NCBI RefSeq assembly: GCF_000003815.2
Contig: NC_049992.1
Coordinates: 16,592,467 to 16,656,466 of the forward strand
Source of the DNA: Branchiostoma floridae
Lineage: Eukaryota; Chordata; Leptocardii; Amphioxiformes; Branchiostomatidae
Direction: 5' to 3'
DNA: 64,000 bases
Part shown: positions 33,295 through 45,700 of the stretch, one piece after another
Position numbering within the stretch: position 1 is the first letter of the stretch
Layout: every line of letters starts with the position of its first letter
Translations under genes and position numbers: made by a program
The notes under the pieces: model-generated
What the model saw: the letters and a program-made list of their open reading frames with translations, nothing else
The model's database searches: none
Told to the model about the DNA's origin: nothing

Positions 33295-36200
33295 CTACTT
33301 TTGTGAGTCTCTTAACTTTCCTGTATGCAAGTACAGTTGTCTTAGCTGATCCCAAAATAGCATACACAAAATTATATGAGGTCCCATACAGAAATATGAT
33401 GCCGCAGTTCCCTTGTAGAGCCCCCAGATTCCCTCCTTTTGAAATATTCTTGCGAAACAGTCCAACAATCCTCGGTACAACGTTCCCTTCCCGCGGGCGT
33501 CCACGGGCTGGTTGTAGAGTCGTGTGCTGACCACGTCAAACGGCGTCATGAACGTTACCACGACAACACTGCTCACCATGGCACCAAGCATCGGCACTGC
33601 AAAACTGTTGTGTGGAAAGATCTGCAAAAAGCATAGTGGCGCATTATTGCTCAACTAAATCCTCTGTAGCACTAAAGAAAGCTACTAGGAGGCATGCTAA
33701 GTTGCTTTTCACCATTAAAAGTGCCTTTTGTACTTTGCAATGAAACGCTGTTATCCTATCTGTAAAAATTTGCTTCTTTTTAGAGTTTAGAGACTGTCAT
33801 GATATAACATTGAATTATTATAAGATATTGCCTTTAAGTTTAAAGTTAGTTTGCATTTGGACATTGAAACTTGACTAAATGACAAAAATCTGTCGTGACT
33901 TGCCATTGATGTTTTTTTTACAAAGATGAAAGATGCCCTACCCCCAGCTTCTGTATTTTCTCCTTGGAGATAGCGAATGTACTGAGCTGGGCTGCTGACC
34001 CCACGGTGACCTTTGGCATGAGTCCACTGACCCCTCGCCACAGTCCCAAGATGCCATACTCTCCGTAGATAGCCTTTAACCCATGGGTCATACTAGCGTG
34101 GGTGTGCTGGTGACCCACGGCAATGGTGGAGGCTGAGCGGGACTGGAGCTGGGTTTTCACCTGGGACAAAGGTCAACACATGGCACGAGATGAGGGGGAA
34201 TGCAAACTGAGTCACGTTTGGGAGGCATTCTCACTGCTGCAGCGCCACCTACTACATCGGCTATAAGCAACAGTGAGTCCAGCCATTCTACCCTGATGAT
34301 GGTGTCTTATAGACACCAAAACGTTGGGAGTGAGTATTACTTTGTGTGTGTGTTCAAGAACCTTCCAATACATGTATTCTAGTATCAACCCTTCACATGA
34401 TCTTTTTAAGGGCATATATGTACTGTATAGCTTAAACCTGTTTATACCTCTACATAAGGGCCACCTGGCCAATGTGACCACTTTAAGACAGTCCCTTAGT
34501 CCCATTTACGATTCATTATTGAAGTAAGTTGAAAATCCCGTCTATAGTGACCTGTACATAGACGAGATTTCATCTGTTCCCCGAGTGATCCTCTTGGGCA
34601 CTTTACTGTATCATTGCGATCAATACTTTGTAGACAACATCCTTTTGAAACTCAGGGATGCTATGAGAGAGAAGGACAATTGAGCTGCGACCTATTAAAG
34701 GTGTACGAGTGAACATCAGCTCTGCTAAAAGTCAGGCAACTTCATTCTAGTTTAAAGATTTTGATGATGATTCGTAGATTTCATAGAATGAGAAGGTTTG
34801 ATGAAAAGGTTGGGCTGTCAGGCCAGCTAGACTGGCCTGCTGGACAGGCCTGGGAGACAGCCCAGTCATTTCATCAAACCCGGAATGAGGCACACGACCC
34901 ACTTATCTCTGATCACAGTTTAAACTTGTTACCTATAGTGATTTTCAAAAGAACGTCGGCTGGTAAGTACTGACCTCAATTATCTAAAAACTTGGTGAAT
35001 ATTGATGAAGGGCTCCATATTATATAATTTTGCCCCGAAATCTGACTTGTGCACCCTTGGTATTCTAGATGAGGCATAGAAAGTGACCACTGCTCAATTT
35101 GTACCAGAATAAATAGAAGATTGAGTTCAGGACGCATATACCGACCATGATGATAGGACTGCCTACAAAAGCTCCAGCACAGCCTGCTACTGCCCCTGCC
35201 ATGATACTTCTCCACCACACCACGTTCCCACTGCTGTCTGTGGTCAGGCCGAGGTTGTGCAGGCTCTGGTATGTGCCCAGTCGAACACTGCTCATGAAGA
35301 ACTGGGACCTACAGAAACATTAATAGACATTTATACTAGCATATATAATACTAACAACACCTCATCTTACTAGTAGCACATTATAGGTCTAAAACAGAAA
35401 ACAGACTCTGAGGCAGTTAATGTTGCTTACATGATAGAAGAACTTTATTGCTCGACATTTGTACATGGTACAATGTATGGCAACGACTGTTACACAAAGT
35501 ACAAAATAGGTGTATAGAATAAGACTTCATATCCTAATTAACATAACAAGAAGGGCTAACACAAGTCTTTGATATAGTGTTACAATCAAGTTGGGCTATA
35601 CATGAGTTTCATTACTTTTTCTAATAGCAAAGCAGTCTTTGATATATTTGCCTATCTTTGCATTATGGGAGTTGCGGCATCCAAAGATATATACAAATCT
35701 GTCTGTAGCATCGAGTCTCTTGAAAATGCCATTGGACGTCGGATACTCCACCAAATAGAATCATTTGTAAAGAAATTGGCCGGGTTTTTCTTTAGTATCG
35801 TCCATTCACAAGTTTTCACAGATTATTAGGCCCAGGTTCAGGTCCTGGGCTTGATCCTCTGGACCTGTACCGTGCCTGTACGTGAATTTTCTGTACCGTT
35901 ACCCCCTAGCTGAAACCAATGACTTTTTAATAGCAATGCTTCCTCCGTACCATAGCGCGGGCACCAGGCCCTTCTGTAGGGCCAGCAGTCCGTCCACACG
36001 GCCGATGGTGAAGAAGGCGTGGAACACGTTACGGTAATGGCGCTGGTACGTTCCACGGGACTTCAGCTCGCCTTGGAGCTGCAGGCGAGTTCTGACGACC
36101 TGTGGTGAAAGAAGATCTCATTTCACGGCTGCCATACTAACTATATTCCAACTATTTCACCGTTGGTGCACCACAGTTCTTTTCCAAAATAAAAATATTT

Positions 36201-37905
36201 AATGATCACATAGTGTCATGTCTGTCTGCAACCCTTTGCCTACCCCCACTTTCTCCATCCCTGGACGTTTCCATACATGATAGTTTTGGCTAGTCCCGAT
36301 GACCGTGACACGTGGCCGCATCACTTCAGGTTTCTTTTTTTTTACCGTGGTTAAAGAAGGCCTTCGTTTGGACCAATGTTCTGTATGACCTTACACCGTG
36401 ATGATTTACATGGTGCCCATATTAAACGCGATGGCAGTAGTGAAGCACCCATATACGATGAGTGCTTTGCAAGAGGAGTTATCGTCCGTTTTGTTGGACA
36501 TGACTTTCTTCTTCTTGGACGACTAACATCTCTGACGAATCATTTTTTTGCTATTCAGCCAATTTCTACCAGTTCTCTCAACTTCTAAATGTAGCTGGAT
36601 AAAACTACGACCTCAACGCAACCTTCAATGTCATCTAGTTGGCAGCACGACGTACTGTCCTTGAAAGCGACATGTGAAAGAAGCCGTGCAACATAAAAGT
36701 CATAGAAAAGTAACAAATAAGGGAAAGGCTTTTTGGAGTCTGTTTATAATCGATGAGGACAACAAGGATGAAAGTGACTAGGAAGCCAAGATATTGATAT
36801 TTTTGTTAACGCAGATTGACACTAAGGGTTATAGGGGAATCGTACCCCATGACATAGCTAGTTAGCCTTCTTGCAAGTTGTGATAGGTCGGAAAGTTATA
36901 AGCTTGTGATCCATTTCCAATTAAGGAATTATTTGGAATCCGGAAACGGACGAGCATAGATTAGGACGAGCTTGTCAGCTATGCCATAGGGTGAGGTTTC
37001 CTTATAGCCCTTTGTTGGCATCCGTCTGTCTCGGAAGACAATGGTAGGCAGACGGCTTTTAAGATCTTTTAAGGCGACCCGTCTGCCTGGCCTGCACTTG
37101 GGTTTTTAAGGTGAAGGAGGGGTGTGCACGTCCTTCTCCACCCTCTCGTCCACTGGCGCAGTTGTCCTACAGGGGCAACTGTATGCAACGTGTAAGACGG
37201 CCCCAGCAGATGCAGGTTTGTTGTTTGGAGTTTCCGTCTCCTAGGAGGACTTCCGACCAAGGATGCAAGGGGTTCCTCCTACCCCTGACTCATGAGTCAT
37301 GGCGGGTGCGTCATGCCCGAACATGCCCCTATGGCCTGTCACCACCACAAAGGCCTGTCACTGCCACCAGCCGCAGCTATGTACTCATTTACACCTGAGT
37401 TATAATATTAGGTGGGGAAAGTCGTGTAAAGTGCCTTTCCCAAGGGCACAAGATCGGTGACACGGCAAGCGGATTTGAACCCGTGACCTCTCGGGCCTGA
37501 GACCAACGTGCTCCCGATCGTGCCACGCGGTCCCACCAGCCCTTAGTGTTGGTCTAATATCAAATCTTGTGGCCGAGTCTTTTTCAAGAGACTTTTGTTC
37601 TCAAGATTCGCAAGAGAACAAAGTGACTCGGCTTATATGATAGGTTTGGACACCTGTCAATATCTAACCGTGACATAATGAAAAAGGCGCATATTTTGTT
37701 CGGTAGAAGTTTTAAGTTTTACACCATGTTTAGGATACTATTGTACAAGTATTGAGGAGGGGGCATATACGCAAACTACATGTTTGTACGTGTATACATG
37801 TGGTATATTTTATACATAGAAAAAAATGATTGTTCTCACCGCTAGTGGGTTGCTGAACAGCGTGGCACTGCACGCTGAAACCCCTCCGATCAGAAACTCC
37901 GCCAT
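33295..37905 (-). CDS. SLC25A35-like mitochondrial carrier, copy A (divergent)
   Basis: Five exons: 37840-37905 (ATG), 35951-36099, 35146-35308, 33942-34160, 33295-33621 (stop), giving 307 residues, with the same exon phases as copy B. The three-repeat carrier fold and family strings are clear ([50 protein letters not shown]). Members of SLC25A34/35 sit in the inner mitochondrial membrane and are related to yeast oxaloacetate/sulfate carriers. Several key positions differ from copy B and human SLC25A35: NPLE is NPLA, so the first PX(D/E)XX(K/R) motif lacks its acidic residue; [11 protein letters not shown] is [19 protein letters not shown] is WSQFFMSS. The frame and splice sites are nevertheless intact. 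It may be a decaying or refunctioned duplicate. A possible ATTAAA signal (minus strand) lies at 33150-33155. Confidence 0.85.
34214..34345 (+). repeat. Dispersed repeat with hammerhead-like core
   Basis: CGTTTGGGAGGCATTCTCAC, GCTGCAGCGCCACCT, then CTGATGA-TGGTGTC-TTATA-GACACCA-AAAC at 34293-34325. A second, more diverged copy in the same orientation is at 38259-38400. CTGATGA, a perfect 7-bp stem and (G)AAAC is the layout of a hammerhead ribozyme core; here the G of GAAAC appears to be A. Confidence 0.5.
34795..34881. repeat. Hairpin element, GGTTTGATGAAA arms
   Basis: GGTTTGATGAAAAGGTTGGG and TCATTTCATCAAACC pair, with TTGGGCTGTC / GACAGCCCA and CAGGCCAG / CTGGCCTG pairs inside. 87 bp, in an intron of carrier copy A. 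The GGGCTGTC motif recalls the foldback at 30878. Confidence 0.7.
35437..35530 (-). repeat. Retroelement 3'-end-like repeat
   Basis: AGAACTTTATTGCTCGACAT to GGTGTATAGAATAAG matches 43066-43156 (GAGAACTTTATTGCACGACA). Read on the minus strand it ends near AATAAAGTTC, like the tail of a non-LTR element. One copy sits in each carrier gene. Confidence 0.45.
37090..37545 (-). mobile_element. tRNA-derived SINE, reverse orientation
   Basis: On the minus strand the head reads GACCGCGTGGCACGATCGGG with a perfect B box GGTTCAAATCC at about 37472, followed by CCGATCTTGTGCCCTTGGG and AAAGGCACTTTACACGACTT, shared with 49757-50080. The body extends to about 37090 with CCGGGCATG-like and GTGACAGGCC segments. 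Located in intron 1 of carrier copy A. Confidence 0.7.
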
Positions 37906-38258
37906 AGTGAACAAGAGCAGAGCGAACAGCTAGCACCGGTGCAGAAAATATGACAGACACGCCGTGAAGTACAGACAAGTAGCCGGCACAGTTTACCTCA
38001 GGTCACCTGCCCCATTTTCTGATGGCTCACCAGTCAGGCTATTGTGATGACCTGTCCTACAGGTATGTTACGAAGGACCGGATCCGGAAACAGATCGGGA
38101 ATCGACCTGTCCGTCCAGTAAGTGTTGTTCCAGACCCACAGTGTTCCATGTATCCGTAACTAGTTTCATGGGGTTGGTAATTACTCATATAGTAAAGTTC
38201 TTTTAAACACAACCAGGATAGTACTCACATCCAGAGATGAAGGTGTATACAAACGATA

Positions 38259-38400
38259 ACGTTTGGGACGGCATTCTCGCTGCTGCAGCGCCACCTACAT
38301 CAGCTAAAAGTCGCAGCGAGAAGCAGATCCAGTTATTCTAAATCTTAATGTTGGTGCCTGACAGACATCAAACGTTAGATGTGAGTACGACGTCTAGTTG
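38259..38400 (+). repeat. Second copy of the hammerhead-like repeat
   Basis: CGTTTGGGACGGCATTCTCG and GCTGCTGCAGCGCCACCT match 34214 onward; the core is degraded to CTTAATG and ATCAAACG. It lies about 350 bp upstream of the copy A start codon. Confidence 0.5.
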
Positions 38401-38420
38401 TGTTTAAAGGAACTCTACTA

Positions 38421-40560
38421 TATGAGTGTTTATGTAGGTAAATTCGCGACACCATCATGAACATTTAAAATGTATTACTACTATACTATAGAATTGCTTC
38501 AGCCGTGAACTTAAAACACAGAGAAAAGCCTCGATTCTACTGCGAAAGTATGTCGCCGCAAAAATAAAGGAATCTACAATACGTTCAATCGTATTGCAAT
38601 GTACACTGTTACAGATCTGCGCCATCTTTGGACATATATCTAGAAAAAAAAAGTGTGATGTAAGATGTTTCCATATTTTGATTGCTTTTTTTCCCAATCT
38701 ATTTATAAAAATGGAGCTATTTTTTTCAGTATGATGTCTGTTGTTTCGATGTTTGTTGATGTTTGAATGTTGTGGAGTAGCAGGATGTATTAAGGCAGGA
38801 AATAGAGTTCACAGGTTGGCAAGATGGCTTGGCCCAAGGTTATAGTTGCTACACACTTTGGGACACTGACAGGAAGTTAGGTCAAAGGTCTTCGAATTAC
38901 ATGAAAGGTTATCTCATTTCCTGTCTTCAATTTCCTGCTACATGAATTTCTGTTGCCTTATAGGAGCAATTGAGAACATGGAATAGATAGAGTTAGCAAC
39001 AAAATTCACAATCAACAGTAACGGATGAAACAAGAAATTAACAACAATTCACAGAGGAATGAGATCATCAATTTCTTGTTTATCATCAATTTCTTGTTTA
39101 TCAATAGCTTGACTGATTGCAGCTTTTACCCCAGTCTGGGTAGCACCAACAGCAAACTGCCTGGACACCATCTAAGATAAAAACACTACCCAAATCTTAG
39201 AAATCAAGTCAAAAGATCCCATTATCCTATGATTGCATGTCATACCAGCCTGATGAAGCAACATTGTCAACATTTATAGATAAATCTAAAATGAGTATAT
39301 AAGTTAAAGCAACAATAATATGAAAATACCCTCATTGTACGGGTTATCGTTATCACTGCCTGATTTATACTTAAGAGAAATACTGAACATACATGGCTCA
39401 CACAGTTTCCTCTGGTCACTGTTCTAAGCACTGTTATCTGACGTCACTTCCAATCCTTCCAACAAACCTTGTTTTAAGTATGTGTATCACTGGACTACAC
39501 CAGAATGCACTGTTTTGTACCAGACATTCACCAAGCATCCTCCTAACACCCGGTCCCCAACGGCATTAGCCTATGGGGCCCTGCTATCTCATGCCCAATC
39601 AGTGGTTATTATGATTGTCGACACAAACCAGCTGTCAACCAATCAGAGAATAGGCTTTTCTTGGGCTTTTTGTTGTCGCAAGCTGTCTCGCAAAGGCCGC
39701 TGGGAAGCTATCAGCCAATCATGTTACGTATTACATGGCTCCATTCTCCTACGCCCGATCCCCAACGGCTGACTGCCATATAAGGGCAAGCTCATTAATA
39801 TGTATAAGTAGGGCGGTCCCTAACTGGTCTGAGTGCACAAGATAGCAGAGGTAAACACAAGGAGTTTTGACACGACTGCGTAGGAGAATGTCACCAAGTG
39901 GTGCAAATCAGTCCCGATTTGCGTAAAATGCCTCAAATGAGCACAGAATGGTGCAAGTGATAAATCTTATAATTGCACCAGCATCCTTTTATCACTGCAA
40001 ATTTCTTTTTGATGTATCTTTAATCATTGAAAATTGCCTTTTAATGGCAATGCTTTCAACAATTTGGCATCAGCATAGTTCAGTGAGATACTCACTTAAA
40101 ACAATCATCTGTCCCGCCATTGTCATCACATGCCCACACTCTGTCACATCTTCCGATATTCTCTCTTTTTGCATTCCATTCTCCATAAAACTTGTACCAA
40201 GTTACCAATCCTTTGAAAGGATTATGCATCTAGGAATAAAAATAAAATATTTCTCATTCAATCCTTACAAAAGAAAGTCTTAAGTAAGCGTTCATTTTCA
40301 TAACTTTCTGAATAACGTTATACTGTAATTTCCAACACAAAAATTGGACTCACCCAAACTTTCAACCGATCGACTCCAATCTTTGTAAAGGCACAGAAAG
40401 AATGGAGTCAATCAGTCAGACAGTTGGGTGAGACCAAAGTTTTTGCCGGTGCGTAGCACCGGCTTAGAGGCGAGAGAAGCCGTTTGTTCAACGGTTTGGT
40501 TTGCATGGATGCATGGATCGGTCAATCTAACCAAACTCTTCTTATAGCCCTTCTATACGC
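38421..40560. other. Intergenic between the two carrier genes
   Basis: Mostly featureless AT-rich DNA. A small duplication (ATCAATTTCTTGTTTATC twice) is at 39069-39104. A segment near 39850-39895 (AGTTTTGACACGACTGCGTA) recurs inverted at about 56725-56775. No credible coding frame. Confidence 0.3.
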
Positions 40561-40576
40561 ACGATTACGCAATGGA

Positions 40577-40666
40577 GTTAGCGTGGCCGAGCGGTCTACG
40601 TGCTGGGTGGATATAGAGATTTGCTTTTGCAGCCGTGGATTGTGGGTTCGTACCCCACTTGTAACA
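40577..40666 (+). pseudogene. tRNA-Leu/Ser-like pseudogene or SINE head
   Basis: GTTAGCGTGGCCGAGCGGTC resembles the 5' half of class II tRNAs, and GTGGGTTCGTACCCCACTTG the T arm (B box degenerate, T stem perfect GTGGG/CCCAC). The acceptor stem pairs only at 4 of 7 positions and no anticodon stem closes, so it is not a functional tRNA. Confidence 0.45.
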
Positions 40667-41062
40667 ATTTTTTTTCTTTGTTAGACAAATCTCATGTAAT
40701 GTTTTTTGAATAGAAAACAGACCAATTTAGTAATTCGATGTTTAAAAACTCTTTTTTTCATGTGATTTTGTTTAACATCCAGGCTTTTTCCAAAATACGC
40801 ACCGGCCAGCTTTTTTCAGAAGCTTTCTTGTTTAGTCAGAAATTACAGGTGACCCTTATTCAGAAAGCATCCATTTTCGTTTACTGCAGAAAGATGTCAG
40901 ACGAAATCTGGAACGTCTGTTTTTTCTCAATATATTGTTCATTTGTATAAATTGAATTAAAAACAGGATCAATCACGTTAGCGTTTACAAGTATGCATCC
41001 AGATGAGGGAATGACCCTGGACTGCAAGTTTGTTTGTATCTCAGTCCTGGGTTCTGTCCATC

Positions 41063-42745
41063 CTATACTGCAGAATCACCCTTCCCGAGATGTAAGTAAA
41101 GTTCCCTGAAGCGATCCCAGAAAAGTAGGCTCAAAATTGTGTGCGGTCCCAGACGGAAATACGATGCTGCAGTCCCCTTGTAGAATCCCCAGACTCCTTC
41201 TTTGTGGAATATCTTCTTGAAGCAGTCCCAAACTCCCCGGTACAACGTTCCTTTCCCACGGGCGTCCACGGGTTGGTTGTAGAGTCGTGTGCTGACCACG
41301 TCAAACGGCGTCATGAACGTTACCACGACAACACTGCTCACCATGGCACCCAGCATCGGCACTGCAAAACTGTTGTGTGGAAAGATCTGCAAGAGAGTAG
41401 AATGATTTATAAATCAAGGGCCATTCAGTATATCAAAGCAATATTCTCTCTTTTCTTGCTTAGGCCATGTTGATTTGATTATATGGATGACATCCTCTGG
41501 GAACTCCATAACTGATGCGAGCGAGCGAATAAAAAAAAAGTTTGGCCAAAAAAAAAAGTTGCCTCCAGTATGAAATCAAAGTGGCCAGGAAGGTTTAACA
41601 TAGGACTAAACACACATGGTATACCAACAGTTAGGTGTAGGGACCAGTACATTATATGGGTGCAAGACATTTTTTTTTTCCTCTTGGACCAATCCGAAAA
41701 AAAACAGACCTGGAAAAAAATCAGAGGAACAGGTTTCGCCAATTACAAAATGGACACACTATGTCGGCAGGCATTTGGGGTCTTACCGGGGGCCAAGAAG
41801 ACAACAAAAGGAAGTCAAGTAGAGTTTATAGTCAATTGTACCAAGTTTCTACAGTCAAAGGTACAGAGACAGGTAGCCTTTATTACTTGGAGATGGGATT
41901 TTTAAATGCCAGTGGGAGTCCAATAATCCACCAAACAGATTCCTTTGTAGCAAAACTGACCAATTACCATTGTTTTGAGTATTGCCAGTTCTTAAGTTTC
42001 CACAGACAATCAGATTCAGATTCGGACCTGAAAATGATCCTCTGGACCTGAACGGGACCTGAAATTTCTGTACTGGTACCTCCCCCTACCAACAGTAGAT
42101 TTTTTCTTTCTGTCCTTTCGCATCTTATTCTTTGACTTTAGATTTATTTTGGCATTCTATGGCTTTTCACTGATTAGTTATCTGTTTTCTGATACTTTTT
42201 TTTCAATCTACAGAATATTTGTGCTCATTTTACAGCTGCTTTGCACAATTTATTGTGTGGTCGAAAACTTTTTTTTGGGGGGGAACGGCCAAAAATTGGT
42301 GCGAGCGCGGATGTCATCCATATAATCAAATCAACATGGCCTTACAAAGGCCATACTGATTTAATTATATGGATGACATCTTGGGAGCACACCAAAACTG
42401 TGAGCCTGCAAATAAAATAAAACTTTTAAAAAAAATTGTCTTCATTATGAAATCCAAGTTTTCAGGAAGAAATGACTGAACATAGACATTTGTATACCAA
42501 ACAATAAATTTTATTCTTCTCTTCTTCTTCTTGGACTTTGGAATCGACTTTGACATTCTACAAAATTAGTGTTCATTTTCAAATAAATATTGTAATTGGA
42601 TTCTTTGTGTAACTATGGTTGCAAATTTCTTTGGACAGAAATTGATGAACACCAAGATGTCATCCATATAACAAAGTCAGAGTGGCTAACTAGTATTTAA
42701 ACTTTGACTAGAAAATGCATAAACCATTTTTTGTCATCAGATGGT

Positions 42746-42786
<41 letters not shown>

Positions 42787-45700
42787 AATTCAAAGACATC
42801 CTACCCCCAGGTTCTGTATTTTCTCCTTGGAGATAGCGAATGTGCTGAGCTGGGCTGCTGACCCCACTGTGACCCTCGGCATGGCGCCGCTCACCCCTCG
42901 CCACAGTCCCATGATGCCATACTCTGCATAAATGCCCTTTAACCCCTGGGTCATGCTGGCATGGGTGTGTTGGTGACCCACGGCAATGGTGGAGGCTGAC
43001 CGGGACTGGAGCTGGGTTTTCACCTGGAATAAAAATCAGCAGCAGACTATTGGCAATGGGTGCAAATATAGAGAACTTTATTGCACGACAATTGTACACA
43101 GTACATGTATGGCAACAACTATTACCAAAGCATAAATTAGAGGTAAAGAATAAAGGGACCAGAGTACACGGACAACCAGACAAAGCACAAGTAGTCAACT
43201 AGTTGTCCCAAAACCGAATCGAGAGACCTTCAGAAGATCAATAGCCTACCGTGGACCCAATGTCTAATGAACAACCTACCACCAAACACACGTACGGCTC
43301 CAAATCTGACCTGCTTTAAGAGACTCTTGAAGTAAAAGGTATTGACCAAAACGAACGGACACGGACTATGAACACTGAGCCATCTGCACCACTATATGTT
43401 TTGTACCAAGTATGTGTACTGATATAGGTTGATGAATCTAATAGTACTCAATGTAATCTGTATCTGTATTATATTTTATATGACCCTGACCTCCCTCATG
43501 ACCTCAATGAAAAGTGGCCAGCTGGCCGATTTGAGCTTCTCATGAATAAATAAGGTTCAAACAAACAAACAAACAAGCTTAACATCCTAGTTAACATAAC
43601 AATAAGGGCTAACGTACTTTTTTGATATAGTGACAAGGAAGTAGGTTAATCATTAATTCTGGTATCTGATTGTACATATAGTCATTGTTGTGATGTGTCC
43701 GACCACCTACACAACATTTTACCACAGTTACTAAATAACAGTTACTAAATAACAGTATTTTATATGTATTATTTTCAGTTATTGATACGCCTTAATCCAC
43801 ACTGACTTTCATGGATGAATTCTGCAAGTGCATCAATTCTTTGTCAGTTAAAAAAAAAGGTTTGTGGCCATACTGTAAAAGTGAGCAAATATATTCAGCA
43901 AATTTTTTAAAAATCGCCAAGAATGGATACTGGCGAGTGTTGTAGAATGCAAGCCAAAGTCAAAGAAAAATTAACAAAAATAAAGAATTTGATATCTGTT
44001 TGTTTCTTTGAACGTTTTTTTATTCATGAAACCTCAAATCGGCCTGCAGGCCGCTTTTGCATTGATAAAGGATAGACATCCAGGTAATAAGATATGCCAA
44101 AAAGCAATTACTCAAGCAACTCGATATGATTTTGGAAAATTAAAATCTTATCTTGTTGCTTGAGTAATTGCTATTTGGCATAATTTGATATTTGGTATAC
44201 CATGACCAGTGTGTTCAATTAATTGTTCAACCTTCCTGGTCACGTAGAACCAAACTTCTTTTTAGTTTTTTCTTCGTACACTTGCATCAGTTTTTAGGTA
44301 CCCAGTAGTTTATGCATACAATTAAATCAGCATGGCATTAGCTATGAATTCATCACTATGAATTCAAAACAGGAATTTTGTATATGTGTTTCCCCATTTC
44401 TGTTCCCTGTTGCTTTCATGTTTGAGTTGTTATTTGAACATGACAAAGTTCACTAATACACATAGCAAGCAGACATTCATCATTGCTGCCACAACAATAT
44501 AACAATAGGGAAATGAAAGGGGGTCAAAAAGTCATGGGCTCCTTTAAACTAAAGGTAAACATGGCCTGTGATTGGTGGGTGGGTGGGCGTGTTGGGGGCG
44601 TGACTGAGGTGGTACCACTCTATGCCCATATATGGCCCTTTGTATACTAGTGGCTTTAGGTTGTCCTTCACCGTGGCCATGTAACAGGGACATGCTCCTC
44701 AATAATAACTTCTTTTCTTAGTCCATTGCTTGATATTGTGTGAACTTATGTACTCACAATTTACCAATCATGAAAAATATTGATGCTTTTCTTACGTATT
44801 GTTCTTGGAAGCACTGTCATCAAATATTACTACAAAATTCAACAGAAAGACCATAACTTGCTAACAAAAGGGATTGAAAATGATTGATATGTACATACTG
44901 TAAATGTCTTTAAGTTCACAGTGATTTAATTGTGTGGTAAAGAGAAAATTGAGTGTTCACAGGGGTGTTAAGTTTCAATAGTGCTAGAGTCACACACTGT
45001 AAACAATGATGTTTTCAGCTTTTCACAGCAAAAAACACTCCAAAGATTCCGAGAATCGCTATATAACACATTTTCCTATTCATTTAAAAGATGTATAGCT
45101 GTATTAGATGCTGGACATGACATGTGTACTGACCATATAGATAGGACTACCGACAAAGGCCCCTGCACAACCAGACGCTGCCCCTGCCATGATACTTCTC
45201 CACCATACCACGTTCCCACTACTGTCTGTGGTCAGGCCGAGGTTGTCCAGGCTCTGGTATGTGCCCAGTCGAACGCCGTTCATGAAAAACTGGTACCTGC
45301 AAAATATGAAAAAATTAAAAGTTAAAGTTGCCCGTGCATCTATGCAGATGCTTAGGGTGGCGCCCATCTCCACTTCGAAGCCCTTGGGCCACACATTTGT
45401 GCAAGTCACTACAGCAGGGGGCTGGTCCGCTGGTAGTGATGTGTGTTTAACTTTCATACCCTTCCTCATTAGTGCTGAGTGCTAAGCAGAGAAAGCAGCA
45501 TGTACCATTTTTAAAGTCTTTGGTATGACTCGACCGTGGATCGAACTCACGACCTACCAAATGCAAGGCGAACACTCTACCCACTCGGCCATTGCACCGG
45601 TTATGCAAAATAGCGGCCAGTAAGTCTGCATCAGAGTTAAACTGAGAGGAATTCTAGATCTACAACGGGGCTCTACAAGTTAGTACAACCATCACTCAAC

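Noticed and set aside
40577..40666. Functional tRNA-Leu or tRNA-Ser gene
   Set aside because: Acceptor stem mispairs at three positions and the anticodon stem does not close; kept only as a pseudogene.
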